A DNA stretch of 64,000 nucleotides, from assembly GCA_017379015.1 (NCBI GenBank), contig JAFNXN010000005.1, forward strand, positions 1 to 64,000, read 5' to 3'. The translations under genes and the position numbers were made by a program. The notes below the pieces were generated by a model. It did no database searches, was not told where the DNA came from, and was given only the letters and a program-made list of their open reading frames with translations. The DNA comes from Alistipes sp. GTDB lineage: Bacteria > Bacteroidota > Bacteroidia > Bacteroidales > Rikenellaceae. Positions 51,389-59,826 of this stretch are shown in pieces (the first letter of the stretch is position 1; each line of letters begins with the position of its first letter).

Positions 51389-53089
51389 CTAATTGAGATT
51401 AAGTCGCTCAGCACTATAAAGATAACGCTTGATAGAACGCTTAGGGGTCTTGACAAACTCCTCGCGGTGAATAACGATGTTGGCAACCTTCTCGTACGAG
51501 GCAACCATCGTATTGAGCTGCTTAAGGTTCTCCTCCATGATCTCTGGAAGGCGGTTCATGTCGACACCCTCGGCATTTGCTAGCTCGTAATCGGGAACAA
51601 CAAGAGCCGTAAGACGACCATTATTCTCGATAACCAACGACTCAGCAACCATATAGAGGTTGTTAAGACGCTCCTCGATCTCCTCGGGGTAGATGTTCTG
51701 TCCCGAGCCAGAGAGGATCATAGTCTTGCAACGACCACGGATGTAGAGCGTGCCATCCTCGTCCATAGTACACATATCGCCCGTGTGCAGCCACTCGCCC
51801 TCAAGGACAGACGCCGTAGCTGACTCATTCTTATAGTAGCCCTTCATAACATGCTCGCCACGCACCAACAACTCGCCAGGGATATTCTTAGGATCCGAAG
51901 AGTTGATCTTAGCCTCAAGCAGGTGGCTTGGCAAGATGCGACCACAAGAGCCTGGCTTGAAGCATGATGGATTCTCAAAGCTGATAAGAGGAGCACACTC
52001 GGTCATGCCGTAACCAACCGTAATTGGGAACTTGATCTTCTGGAGGAATGCCTCGGTCTCGGGGTTGAGCGCAGCACCGCCCACGATAAAGATCTCGATA
52101 CAGCCGCCAAACTGCTCCATAAGGCGCGAGAGGATGGTTGAGTAGATAGCCGTGTTGATAAGAGGTATGCGCATTGCGATACTCATAGGTGCCTTCTCCA
52201 ACATTGGCAAGATGCTCTTGCGGTAGACCTTCTCGAGGATGAGAGGCACCGAGCAGATGATGTTGGGGCGCGTAACCTTCATAGCCTCAACAAGGATCTT
52301 GGGCGATGGGATGCGACCTAGGAGTGTGATGTGACCACCGCAAGCCAGAGGCGAGAGGAAGTCGAAGGTACAACCATAGGCATGAGCCAAAGGGAGGAAC
52401 GAGAGCGTACGACCACCCTTACGGAAGTAGTGTTCGCCATTCTTAGGATTGACCATATCCATGGCGAAGCTGACATTACCCGTGAGGTTATTCACCGTAA
52501 GCATAACACCCTTCGATGAGCCTGTAGTACCCGAGGTATAGTTGAGCAGACAGATGCTATCGTTAGGCACATCAGGATATGCGATATCGTCAGAGGTGAA
52601 GCCACGAGGATATGCCTCACGATAGTGGGTAAGCATATTCTTCATGTACTCGGTACACTTCTGACCATCGCGCTCATAGATAACATGGAAGTCGGTAAGC
52701 GAGATAGCTGCCTCGATCTGAGGTATCTGATCTGCCTCGATATCGTCCCAGAAGTTGTCGCCGAGGAACAAAAGACGGCTCTCAGAGTGGTTGATGATGT
52801 TGACAACATCGGTGGGGTTAAAGTCCTGAAGGATAGGAACGATGATTGCTCCATAGGTAATTGTTGCTATATAGCTAATACACCAACGCGTATTATTACG
52901 ACCAATGAGCGCAATCTTGTCACCCTGCTGGATATCCATCTCCTTGAACATGAGATGGAGCTTTGCAACCTCCTTAGCAAGCCCATAATATGAGAATGTC
53001 TCGCCCTTGAAGTAGTCGGTCAGAGCAGACATCTCACGGTTATTGCGGAAGCTCTGCTCGTAAATCTTGATCAAATTTCTCTCCAACAT
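51389..53089 (-). CDS. Long-chain acyl-CoA synthetase-type AMP-binding enzyme
   Basis: A 566-residue adenylate-forming enzyme expected to activate fatty acids to acyl-CoA (or acyl-ACP). The P-loop is LNYTSGTTGSSKGVML, the adenine motif GYGMTECAPLISF, and the hinge and Lys region LHTGDMCTMDEDGTLYIRGRCKTMILSGSGQNIYPEEIEE. Length is normal. It is a single gene with a consensus promoter. A family B element follows its stop by about 25 bases. Confidence 0.93.
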   Translation of the reverse strand: MLERNLIKIYEQSFRNNREMSALTDYFKGETFSYYGLAKEVAKLHLMFKEMDIQQGDKIALIGRNNTRWCISYIATITYGAIIVPILQDFNPTDVVNIINHSESRLLFLGDNFWDDIEADQIPQIEAAISLTDFHVIYERDGQKCTEYMKNMLTHYREAYPRGFTSDDIAYPDVPNDSICLLNYTSGTTGSSKGVMLTVNNLTGNVSFAMDMVNPKNGEHYFRKGGRTLSFLPLAHAYGCTFDFLSPLACGGHITLLGRIPSPKILVEAMKVTRPNIICSVPLILEKVYRKSILPMLEKAPMSIAMRIPLINTAIYSTILSRLMEQFGGCIEIFIVGGAALNPETEAFLQKIKFPITVGYGMTECAPLISFENPSCFKPGSCGRILPSHLLEAKINSSDPKNIPGELLVRGEHVMKGYYKNESATASVLEGEWLHTGDMCTMDEDGTLYIRGRCKTMILSGSGQNIYPEEIEERLNNLYMVAESLVIENNGRLTALVVPDYELANAEGVDMNRLPEIMEENLKQLNTMVASYEKVANIVIHREEFVKTPKRSIKRYLYSAERLNLN

Positions 53090-53125
53090 AATATATTTGG
53101 TTTATATATTCTGTATTCAACTCTG

Positions 53126-53155
53126 CAAAGATAACTATTTTTTGTGGAGTACCAA
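53126..53155 (-). promoter_or_regulatory. Promoter of the acyl-CoA synthetase gene
   Basis: On the minus strand: TTG (53155-53153), 19 bases, TATCTTTG (53133-53126). Confidence 0.72.
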
Positions 53156-53346
53156 CAGCTTTCAACCAATTTTCTCATAGACAAAACGCTAAGCAAAGAC
53201 ACTACAACATACAATACACTACTATTCTGATAGTTACACCGTTTGCTTACACGAAATAAATTTGTGTATTTTTTCCATACGCGATTTTAAGTTTGGTTGA
53301 AATAGATCATAATTTAGCTAATATGCGCAATATTTCGGTAGACATA
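53156..53346. other. AT-rich intergenic stretch
   Basis: Between the acyl-CoA synthetase promoter and the tRNA promoter. I see no gene, clear hairpin or repeat in it. Confidence 0.5.
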
Positions 53347-53377
53347 TTTTGCGAATGACATTTTTTTTGTATATTTG
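53347..53377 (+). promoter_or_regulatory. Promoter of the tRNA gene
   Basis: TTTTG (53347-53351), 18 bases, TATATTTG (53370-53377), about 42 bases before the tRNA 5' end. Confidence 0.65.
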
Positions 53378-53418
53378 CATAATCTGGCGTTTGGAACAAT
53401 GAAACTCCACCCGATCAT

Positions 53419-53493
53419 GGCTCTTTAGTTCAAGGGATAGAACGAAGGTTTCCTAAACCTTAAATCCGGGTTCGAGTCCCGGAGGGGCTACCA
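53419..53493 (+). tRNA. tRNA-Arg (anticodon CCT)
   Basis: The 75-base gene folds into a cloverleaf: acceptor ggctctt/aggggct (with three G-U pairs), D stem gttc/gaac, anticodon stem aaggt/acctt with loop ttcctaa (anticodon CCT, codon AGG), and T stem ccggg/cccgg with loop ttcgagt. The discriminator is A and CCA is encoded. A partial copy of its 3' end lies 297 bases further on. Confidence 0.95.
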
Positions 53494-53766
53494 TTAGGAT
53501 AAGTTTTGGCTTATTCTATTTTTGTTTCAAAGAAGAGTAGTAATCACAGACTACTGGCGTAGTCCACGGGATGTGGTGCGCGTGAATTTGGAGCTTGCTC
53601 CATTCACACTCACTACATCCCGCCGCACATGCGGTAGTGATTACTACTACACAAAAAGTTTCGGCACTACTCACTTTGTGCGGGTTGAGCCGATAAGACA
53701 GCAGTTTATTGCTCGGGCTTGCGCCCTGCGCTATTTTTTTTCGGTATCGGCTCTACGGCTAAAGCC
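53494..53766. other. Palindrome-rich segment between tRNA-Arg and a copy of its 3' end
   Basis: No gene with a credible start lies here. Nested inverted repeats fill it. An outer stem gtagtaatcac (53537-53547) pairs with gtgattactac (53637-53647). Inside it are ctac-tggc-gtag (53551-53562), a long arm built of gggatgtggtg/cactacatccc, gtgaat/attcac and ggagc-tt-gctcc (53568-53621), and ccgc-acat-gcgg (53623-53634). A second unit pairs gagccgata (53687-53695) with tatcggctc (53745-53753). Together this looks like a structured RNA or a small non-autonomous mobile element. Confidence 0.6.
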
Positions 53767-53787
53767 GTTCGAGTCCGGAGGGGCTAC
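53767..53787 (+). repeat. Direct repeat of the tRNA-Arg 3' end (possible att site)
   Basis: The 21 bases beginning gttcgagtcc and ending ggggctac match tRNA positions 53470-53491 apart from one missing C in the T stem. No other tRNA part is next to it. Such duplications arise when a tyrosine recombinase integrates DNA at a tRNA 3' end. Confidence 0.6.
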
Positions 53788-53814
53788 TAATCAATTTTCA
53801 ATTACCTGTAACCA

Positions 53815-53850
53815 AAGGGGATGACTAATTTCTTAGCCATCCCCTTACTG
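53815..53850. terminator. Terminator between the tRNA region and the Na/Pi cotransporter
   Basis: The stem aaggggatgacta/tagccatcccctt resembles the hairpins at 12815 and 51202. It lies beside a shortened family B element. Confidence 0.7.
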
Positions 53851-53852
53851 TT

Positions 53853-53888
53853 TAAAAGTTGAAGAAAAAGACTTTTTATTCAGCTTCC
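53853..53888 (-). repeat. Family B element, copy 2 (internal deletion)
   Basis: Only the two ends are left: agttgaagaaaaagac joined to tttttattcagcttcc. The middle of about 90 bases found in copies 1 and 3 is missing. It adjoins the stop codon of the Na/Pi cotransporter gene. Confidence 0.75.
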
Positions 53889-53890
53889 CG

Positions 53891-55603
53891 CTACTTCTCA
53901 AGTGCTTGCGAGATATTGATTATAAAATCTCCCATACGCTCAAGCTCCGACACGGTGTCGAGGTAGTAGACGCTAGACTGGTAGTTTGCACCATCCTGCT
54001 CGATCTTGCGAATCTCCTCCTCGCGGATGTTGTTACGCAGCTCGTTGAGCTCGATCTCGCAGTCGGTAGCTAGGCGAAGACCTAGGTGGTCGAAGTGCTC
54101 CTGACGTAGGTTATCGATCATAACTGCGTATGCCTTGTCCAACGCCCCAAGCATCGTCTCAAGCTTGGCACACTGCTCCTCGCTAAAGCTCTTAGAGTGG
54201 CTATTGCGGCGTGCAAGGATGCGGCTAACGCTCTCGCCCGAGTCACCAAGGCTCTCAAGCTCGCCGATTATCTTATACATGCGCTTTGTCTCGGTACGTG
54301 TCTGCTCCGAGATGCTATCCTCGGGTAGCGAGTTGAGGAACTGAGCAATCTCATACTCAATGCGATCCGAGATCTCCTCATACTTCACGAGCTTCTGGCG
54401 TGCTGCCTCAAACTCCTTATCGTTACGCGCTGCAAAGGCCTTGCGAAGGTGATCCACGGTGCGACGTGAGATCTCGGCAAAGTGGACTACCTCGTTACGC
54501 GCCTGCTCAACAGATAGCTCGGCTGTCGAGAGTGGACCTGCAGAGATATACTTGAGCTTGACATTATCCTCATCTGCTGAGGATCTATCCTTGATCATCG
54601 CGCTTACAATCTTCACTATCACAGGCACAAACCATACAAGGATGATTGTGTTAAATGTGTTGAACAAGGTGTGGAGCATCGATATTCCATAGAGCGTAGC
54701 CATACTCTGATCCTCGGTCATCGTCATAGCAGTAGATGGGTCGATCTCCACAGGGTTGGGTAGACCAAACCAAGTGATTATAGTGCCGATAAGCGCAAGG
54801 AATGGGCGGAAGAAGAGCAACGCCCAGCACACGCCGAAGAGATTAAAGAGCGTATGTGCCATAGCTGCACGACGGGCATTCGCGTTACCCACAGCTGCAG
54901 CAATGTTAGCCGTGATCGTAGTACCTATATTCTCGCCAAGCACCATCGCAGCACCCATCTCGAAGGGTATCCACCCCATGTTCACCATGATGAGGGTGAG
55001 CGCCATCGTCGCAGAGGATGACTGCAGCACAAGGGTGAGCACCGTACCGAAGACAAGGAAGATGAGAACCGAGCCAAAGCCATAGCTTGTCCAATTCTGG
55101 ATGAATGAGAGCACCTCGGGAGTCTCCTTAAGGTCGGGCACCGACTCCTTCATCAGCGAGAGGCCGAGGAAGAGGAGCGAGAAGCCCACGATAAGCTCGC
55201 TAATGTGACGACGCTTATCTCGCTTCGAGAGGCTTAGGATGAAGCCTAGAGCCATGAGGGGCACGGCAAAGAGCGATATGTCGGCCTTGAAGCCCAACAG
55301 CGATACGAGCCATGCCGTAACCGTGGTACCGATGTTAGCACCCATGATTACACCCACAGCTTGCGAGAGGGTGAGTAGTCCGGCGTTGACAAAACCCACG
55401 GTCATAACGGTTGTTGCCGACGACGACTGGATCACCGAGGTGATGCCCAAGCCCGTAAGTACGCCCTTAAAGGGGTTAGATGTCATTGCTGTAAGGAAGC
55501 CACGTAGCTTACTACCAGAGGCCTTCTGCAATCCTGCGCTCATAAGGTTCATTCCATAGAGGAACATACCCAGAGCACCTAGAAGTGTGAATAGTTGTAA
55601 CAT
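53891..55603 (-). CDS. Na+/phosphate cotransporter with PhoU-like domain
   Basis: The 570-residue protein belongs to the PNaS/YjbB-type family. The N-terminal 340 residues hold two repeated membrane units with the QSSSAT motif: GITSVIQSSSATTVMTVGFVNAG and LTLVLQSSSATMALTLIMVNMG, plus GANIGTTVTAW and GENIGTTITAN. The C-terminal 200 residues form a helical PhoU-like domain (SVEQARNEVVHFAEISRRTVDHLRKAF). It would take up or export phosphate with sodium. The promoter is clear and the gene stands alone. Confidence 0.94.
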   Translation of the reverse strand: MLQLFTLLGALGMFLYGMNLMSAGLQKASGSKLRGFLTAMTSNPFKGVLTGLGITSVIQSSSATTVMTVGFVNAGLLTLSQAVGVIMGANIGTTVTAWLVSLLGFKADISLFAVPLMALGFILSLSKRDKRRHISELIVGFSLLFLGLSLMKESVPDLKETPEVLSFIQNWTSYGFGSVLIFLVFGTVLTLVLQSSSATMALTLIMVNMGWIPFEMGAAMVLGENIGTTITANIAAAVGNANARRAAMAHTLFNLFGVCWALLFFRPFLALIGTIITWFGLPNPVEIDPSTAMTMTEDQSMATLYGISMLHTLFNTFNTIILVWFVPVIVKIVSAMIKDRSSADEDNVKLKYISAGPLSTAELSVEQARNEVVHFAEISRRTVDHLRKAFAARNDKEFEAARQKLVKYEEISDRIEYEIAQFLNSLPEDSISEQTRTETKRMYKIIGELESLGDSGESVSRILARRNSHSKSFSEEQCAKLETMLGALDKAYAVMIDNLRQEHFDHLGLRLATDCEIELNELRNNIREEEIRKIEQDGANYQSSVYYLDTVSELERMGDFIINISQALEK

Positions 55604-55644
55604 AAACTTATTATATAATTATTGTTTCTTTCATTTCTACGACA

Positions 55645-55676
55645 CAAAATTATAAATCATAAATAGGATAGGCAAA
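55645..55676 (-). promoter_or_regulatory. Promoter of the Na/Pi cotransporter gene
   Basis: On the minus strand: TTTG (55676-55673), 20 bases, TAATTTTG (55652-55645). Confidence 0.68.
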
Positions 55677-55889
55677 CTTTTTTCGTTAAATTTATGCGTT
55701 ATTAACTCTAATGACATCGAAACACAACAAGTGTAACAGGAATGTAATAAAGAGGAATAGAGAGAGGCTGGTGTTTTGCTTTGGCTGGTGTAGGAAGGAC
55801 CGCTGCGCTCTGTTTTTTCACTCTACCCAGAGGCCTTAGCGCACGGCAACACCCAGAAAACGATCTCTCTCTTGGTCCGCCTCATCCTA
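55677..55889. other. Intergenic stretch without visible gene
   Basis: Between the cotransporter promoter and the terminator at 55890. I see no open frame of note or repeat in it apart from scattered purine-rich words. Confidence 0.5.
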
Positions 55890-55928
55890 AAAAAACAGCA
55901 GGGGCTGACAATGAATGTCAGCCCCTGC
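55890..55928 (-). terminator. Terminator of the large DUF4988-like gene
   Basis: A perfect 13 bp stem, gcaggggctgaca/tgtcagcccctgc, has a 5-base loop. On the minus strand it is followed by tgttttttta. Confidence 0.88.
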
Positions 55929-55933
55929 ATAAC

Positions 55934-56058
55934 CTAAGAGAGTGAATAAAAAGATGTAGTTTTAGGCTTGCGAAGCCCGAAAAAGCGGAGTTTACTAAAG
56001 CGTAAATGAGCATTTTGAGGGCAAGCGTAACGACAAAATACACTTTTTATTCACTCTC
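55934..56058 (-). repeat. Family B terminal-inverted-repeat element, copy 3
   Basis: Bounded by the perfect inverted repeat gagagtgaataaaaag/ctttttattcactctc. The inside matches copy 1 at 51243-51363 with few differences, including ggcttgcgaagccc and gcgtaacgacaaaatacac. It lies between the lipoprotein stop and the terminator. Confidence 0.88.
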
Positions 56059-56090
56059 CTGCACTATTATGTGAATGGGATATGGTCAGC

Positions 56091-58880
56091 TTACCACTGA
56101 AGCTCAACCTCTACATTATTGGTTGGATCCCATGCAAATGGCTCATGGAAGTTACCATCCTCGCCTACCCATGTTACGTAGATAAGGTGCTCGTCCTTAG
56201 TACCGTAGAAGAAGAAGTTATAAACACCTGGAAGACCTGTCTCGGTATGCTCTACATACTCGTCTGGATCGAAGCGACCGTCGTCGTTAAGATCCTCCAT
56301 AGTTGTCCAAGTACGCGAGTAGGTGTTGTCCTCCTGCCACTCGCATCTATGACCGCAGTCGCGTCTACCATTGTCGCAACCCGAGATGATGTAGGCAATA
56401 AGCTTCTCAGGGGTGTTGATGTTAGTGCTGAAGTAGTCGTTCACGAGGTTACCTGGGTGGTCAACCATAGAGTATGCCACGTAGCCCTTCTGAGGCTTAG
56501 TGTACCACACGAAGTTGAAGAACTCAACCTCCTGTGTCTCGCCCATGATGATCTCTGGCTTACCCTCAGCCCAGTTAGGATCTGAACGCTTAACCATGAT
56601 ACCGATGTTGGCGATAGGCTCGAAGTAGCATGTTGCAGGCTGCGATGTGAGGCCTGTAGCATCTACGGCAACGCAAACAAGGATATACTCTGTCTCGGTG
56701 TTAAGACCCTGGAGGAAGATGCTACCATCTACGAGGGCATCCTCAGCCTTAGCTGTGTCGTAAACATCCGAAGCGTTAGGATTCTGTAGGATATACTCAC
56801 CAGCCTTCTTAGCTGAGCCGCCATATACCTCCTTCCACTTGTTATCATCCACAGGGCAGTAGATGTAGCGGTAGCTCACAGCACCCTCGCACGATGGTGT
56901 GATGATTGTGCTATCCACCTTGTAGTCCATGAGGGTGAGTGTAAGCTCAAGGTCGTTGTACTCAAAAGTCTTCAACGTGTACTCCTGCTTGAAAGGCTTA
57001 CCGATGTTACCCTCTGAGTCTACAGCCACGGCGAAGAATGTAACCTTATCGCCAGGCTCACCACCCTCATACTTAGCCATCACGCTCTTGTTTGAGATAA
57101 CCTGAACGCCATCCATAAGGAGCATATCGATGATATAGTTGTCGTCAGGATAAGCACTAGCCATGTATGAAGGCATAGCGTTGTAGAACAAGGCGATGAA
57201 CTCATCGTTAGAGCCAATCTCCATCTCAATAGATGTGTAGTCGACAACAGGGTTACGAGTAACGATCTCGATATCACCACCCTTAGTGAAGCCCTGGGTC
57301 GAGAATGACCAGTTGTAGACGTTATCCTCGAGGATCACACGTGAGTCGTTCTTGGCAATGTAGTAGAGAACATACTCAGTGCCATAGTCGAGCTTCTGTG
57401 ATGTGCGCTCCAAGAGCTCGAGGAGTGAGCCAGCATAGTTAACATCCTCGCGTGATGCTGAGAGGTAGTCGTAGTTGTCGGTATAGTATGTTGCGAGCTC
57501 CGCAGCATTGAACTCAGAGGCCTCAACAAGACCGAGCATATATGGCTGTGAACCAAGCACATCAAGTGTCACTTTCACGTCGAAGAACGAAGCCTCGGTC
57601 ACAGCAAACTCCACTGAGCTGTGGGTGTAAGATAGTGTTGTAAGCTCGTTAGCATCGACATACATCTCGCCCTCATCATTGGTGCGTGGCGATACGTACC
57701 AGAATGTGTACTCGGTGCCAGCCACCATACCCTGCGAGCGCATCTCCTTGTAAGGCACGAACTCTGTGAGCGACTCCATGAATGCAAGCTGGTAGACATA
57801 CTGCGATGTACCACCTGCGAGCACGTTGTTACAGTTCTTGATCATGGTGTCAGCCTTAAAGCTAGCTGTAGGCATAATGCCGCAGAGGATAAAGTTAGTG
57901 CCGTAGCCCACCTCGACATAGACACCCTCCTGGGTGAAGTAAGCGTTAGCTGGGTTTGTCGAGAGCTTGATGCTTGCAATAGCCGATGAACCGTTGTTGA
58001 ATACTACCATGAGCTTAGCCACGCCACTCTGCAAGGCAGCACCCGACTGAATATCCTCGTATGTAGGTGCTGTGAAGTTGAGCGTCATGCGATCCTTCTT
58101 AGGCTCGAACACCACGTCGCACTCCCAACCCTTAGGCATGGTAGTCATAAAGTCGGCAGCATCCTCAACATCCACAAGGAATGGCATCTCGCCACCATAA
58201 GGCACAAACAACGAGTCGTAGGCAAGAACAAGCTTGCCATTCTGCATACCAAGGTTCATCACCGAACCATCAGCAAAGGTTAAGACACAGTAGAGAGGCA
58301 TAGGGTTACCCTCAGCGTCGGTCTGCCAGTCAGAGTATACGATCTCGATATCCTTGATAAGGCTGTCGGCAACAGACTCGCTGTAACCAGTCTTGATCCA
58401 TGTCTTGCCGCCGTCGAACGACACGAGGATAGCATCATCCTCAATCTTTGTCTGAGGCACAAGGTCAGCCACTGGCACATACTTGCCATCAACAACGATG
58501 GCATGTGCCTGACCAAGACCATCAAAGTAAGCCCAGTACAACACGCCGTCGATGGTTGTTGTGGTGATGACGTTCTGTGGAACTTCATCGCCCTTAGGGT
58601 AGATAGTGATCTTGGTGCCATCTGAGAGTATCACAAGCTTAGAGCCATCCTGCTGCTGCTTGACCTCCTTGACGGTAACAAGACCATTCACCAACTCGTT
58701 GAGCTTGAAGAGCTCCACCTCGAGCGTCTCGCGCAACTCGGCAAGCTCCTTCTTAATCTGGTTGATCTCGTTCCAGAGATCGGTATCATCGTATCCACAA
58801 GATACTGATGATGAGGCAACGACAGCAAGCATGAGAATCGAGCTGACGATAGCCTTTGACTTAAGTAAAAATCGCTTCAT
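56091..58880 (-). CDS. Large surface lipoprotein with DUF4988-like N-terminus
   Basis: A 929-residue lipoprotein with lipidated Cys28 (LMLAVVASSSVSC). A short coiled coil follows at about 33-66 (DLWNEINQIKKELAELRETLEVEL), then KLVILSDGTKITIYPKGDEVPQ, which resembles the DUF4988 start of Bacteroidetes outer-surface lipoproteins. The rest shows repeated beta-sandwich patterns of Ig/fibronectin type, with the recurrent theme G(T/L)EYxxxxxAVDxxG (TEYILVCVAVDATGLTS, KVTFFAVAVDSEGNIG). No catalytic domain is recognised. It has its own promoter and terminator and could be an adhesin-like or glycan-binding surface protein. Start choice rests on the signal peptide. Confidence 0.85.
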   Translation of the reverse strand: MKRFLLKSKAIVSSILMLAVVASSSVSCGYDDTDLWNEINQIKKELAELRETLEVELFKLNELVNGLVTVKEVKQQQDGSKLVILSDGTKITIYPKGDEVPQNVITTTTIDGVLYWAYFDGLGQAHAIVVDGKYVPVADLVPQTKIEDDAILVSFDGGKTWIKTGYSESVADSLIKDIEIVYSDWQTDAEGNPMPLYCVLTFADGSVMNLGMQNGKLVLAYDSLFVPYGGEMPFLVDVEDAADFMTTMPKGWECDVVFEPKKDRMTLNFTAPTYEDIQSGAALQSGVAKLMVVFNNGSSAIASIKLSTNPANAYFTQEGVYVEVGYGTNFILCGIMPTASFKADTMIKNCNNVLAGGTSQYVYQLAFMESLTEFVPYKEMRSQGMVAGTEYTFWYVSPRTNDEGEMYVDANELTTLSYTHSSVEFAVTEASFFDVKVTLDVLGSQPYMLGLVEASEFNAAELATYYTDNYDYLSASREDVNYAGSLLELLERTSQKLDYGTEYVLYYIAKNDSRVILEDNVYNWSFSTQGFTKGGDIEIVTRNPVVDYTSIEMEIGSNDEFIALFYNAMPSYMASAYPDDNYIIDMLLMDGVQVISNKSVMAKYEGGEPGDKVTFFAVAVDSEGNIGKPFKQEYTLKTFEYNDLELTLTLMDYKVDSTIITPSCEGAVSYRYIYCPVDDNKWKEVYGGSAKKAGEYILQNPNASDVYDTAKAEDALVDGSIFLQGLNTETEYILVCVAVDATGLTSQPATCYFEPIANIGIMVKRSDPNWAEGKPEIIMGETQEVEFFNFVWYTKPQKGYVAYSMVDHPGNLVNDYFSTNINTPEKLIAYIISGCDNGRRDCGHRCEWQEDNTYSRTWTTMEDLNDDGRFDPDEYVEHTETGLPGVYNFFFYGTKDEHLIYVTWVGEDGNFHEPFAWDPTNNVEVELQW

Positions 58881-58987
58881 AAATGTATAAATAAATTGTG
58901 TGTCTTCGCACTGACTTTTGACCTCCCCCCTACTTTCGCAGCCTCATTCCATGGGGCAGAGAAGCGGATAGTAAGCCAATTAACGTA

Positions 58988-59019
58988 CAAATATACAATA
59001 ATATATCGTCAGCAACAAA
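58988..59019 (-). promoter_or_regulatory. Promoter of the large lipoprotein gene
   Basis: On the minus strand: TTTG (59019-59016), 20 bases, TATATTTG (58995-58988). The leader would be about 100 bases long. Confidence 0.75.
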
Positions 59020-59190
59020 TTTTCAACTAAATAGTTGCATAATGAATAGATATTAAGGAGGAAGAAGAGAGGGGAACAGAAAGAACATGGTTTTGCTGAT
59101 AGACTGTTTCGCTGAAACTCCCTAAATCTCCCTGATTCCTCTCTTAAAAATCTCTTAAAACTCTCTGATTCTCCCCCCCCACACACAAAC
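59020..59190. other. Intergenic stretch without visible gene
   Basis: Contains a purine-rich part (aggaggaagaagagagg) and a C run near 59173-59180. No gene or convincing repeat. Confidence 0.45.
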
Positions 59191-59222
59191 AAAAAAGCCT
59201 CCTTGCCACATGGCAAAGAGGC
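59191..59222 (-). terminator. Terminator of the coiled-coil protein gene
   Basis: The stem gcctccttgcca/tggcaaagaggc is followed on the minus strand by seven T residues. Confidence 0.85.
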
Positions 59223-59244
59223 CCTATATTGAGGGGGTTGATGC

Positions 59245-59682
59245 TTATCTACGCTCAGCCTTAACACGAGCAATCTCAGCCTTAGCACGTGCCACCTCGC
59301 TCTTGCGCTCAGCGATAACCGACTCGGTATTTGCCTTAGCTGCAGCAACCTCCTGCTTAGCACGCATTGCCTCCTCCTTGTGGCGCAATGTTGCGTTCTT
59401 AAGCTCGCGCTTAGCCATAGCCACGCGCTGCTTCTGCTCGGCAACAACCGTCTTATAGTACTTGCGCTTTGCGGCAAGATCTGCCTTAGACTCTGCTATA
59501 CGACGCTCTGCCGACTCCTCAACACGACGCTCCTCGTTGCGAGCATCAGCCAACGAATGCTTATATGCCATCACAGCCTCATCATAGGCAATTTTAGCCT
59601 CCATAAGAGCACGTTCGGGGCTCTGTGCATAGCTCATGCTCACCATGAACATAGCTACGATAAGTAAACAAAATCTCTTCAT
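59245..59682 (-). CDS. Exported coiled-coil protein
   Basis: The 145-residue protein has a signal peptide (MKRFCLLIVAMFMVSMSYAQ). The mature part is one long charged helix rich in Ala, Glu, Lys and Arg (EERRVEESAERRIAESKADLAAKRK, EKSEVARAKAEIARVKAERR-type repeats with spacing near 7 and 11). No family is recognised. It would form an extended coiled coil in the periplasm. It is a single gene with a consensus promoter and a strong terminator, so it is well defined as a unit although its function is unknown. Confidence 0.85.
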   Translation of the reverse strand: MKRFCLLIVAMFMVSMSYAQSPERALMEAKIAYDEAVMAYKHSLADARNEERRVEESAERRIAESKADLAAKRKYYKTVVAEQKQRVAMAKRELKNATLRHKEEAMRAKQEVAAAKANTESVIAERKSEVARAKAEIARVKAERR

Positions 59683-59711
59683 AAAATTAGTGTTTTAGAA
59701 TCTCGATAGTA

Positions 59712-59743
59712 CAAATGTAGAAAAATTTAGCTTAATATCCAAA
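59712..59743 (-). promoter_or_regulatory. Promoter of the coiled-coil protein gene
   Basis: On the minus strand: TTTG (59743-59740), 20 bases, TACATTTG (59719-59712). Confidence 0.72.
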
Positions 59744-59752
59744 TAAGATCCA

Positions 59753-59790
59753 AAAAAATACGCATGAATGGGGATTCATGCGTATTTTTT
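59753..59790 (-). terminator. Terminator of the GH13 operon
   Basis: A long perfect stem, aaaatacgcatgaat/attcatgcgtatttt, with loop gggg and T/A runs on both sides. Confidence 0.9.
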
Positions 59791-59826
59791 ATAAAGGTTG
59801 TAAAGAGAGGGGCGCGGTAATGAGGG

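Noticed and set aside
53767..53787. Possible second tRNA gene
   Set aside because: Only the T-arm and acceptor 3' strand are present, with a base missing from the T stem; no anticodon or D arm precedes it.
53522..53824. Open frame of 100 codons downstream of the tRNA
   Set aside because: It runs through nested palindromes, starts at TTG and has no protein-like pattern; its residues merely mirror the inverted repeats.
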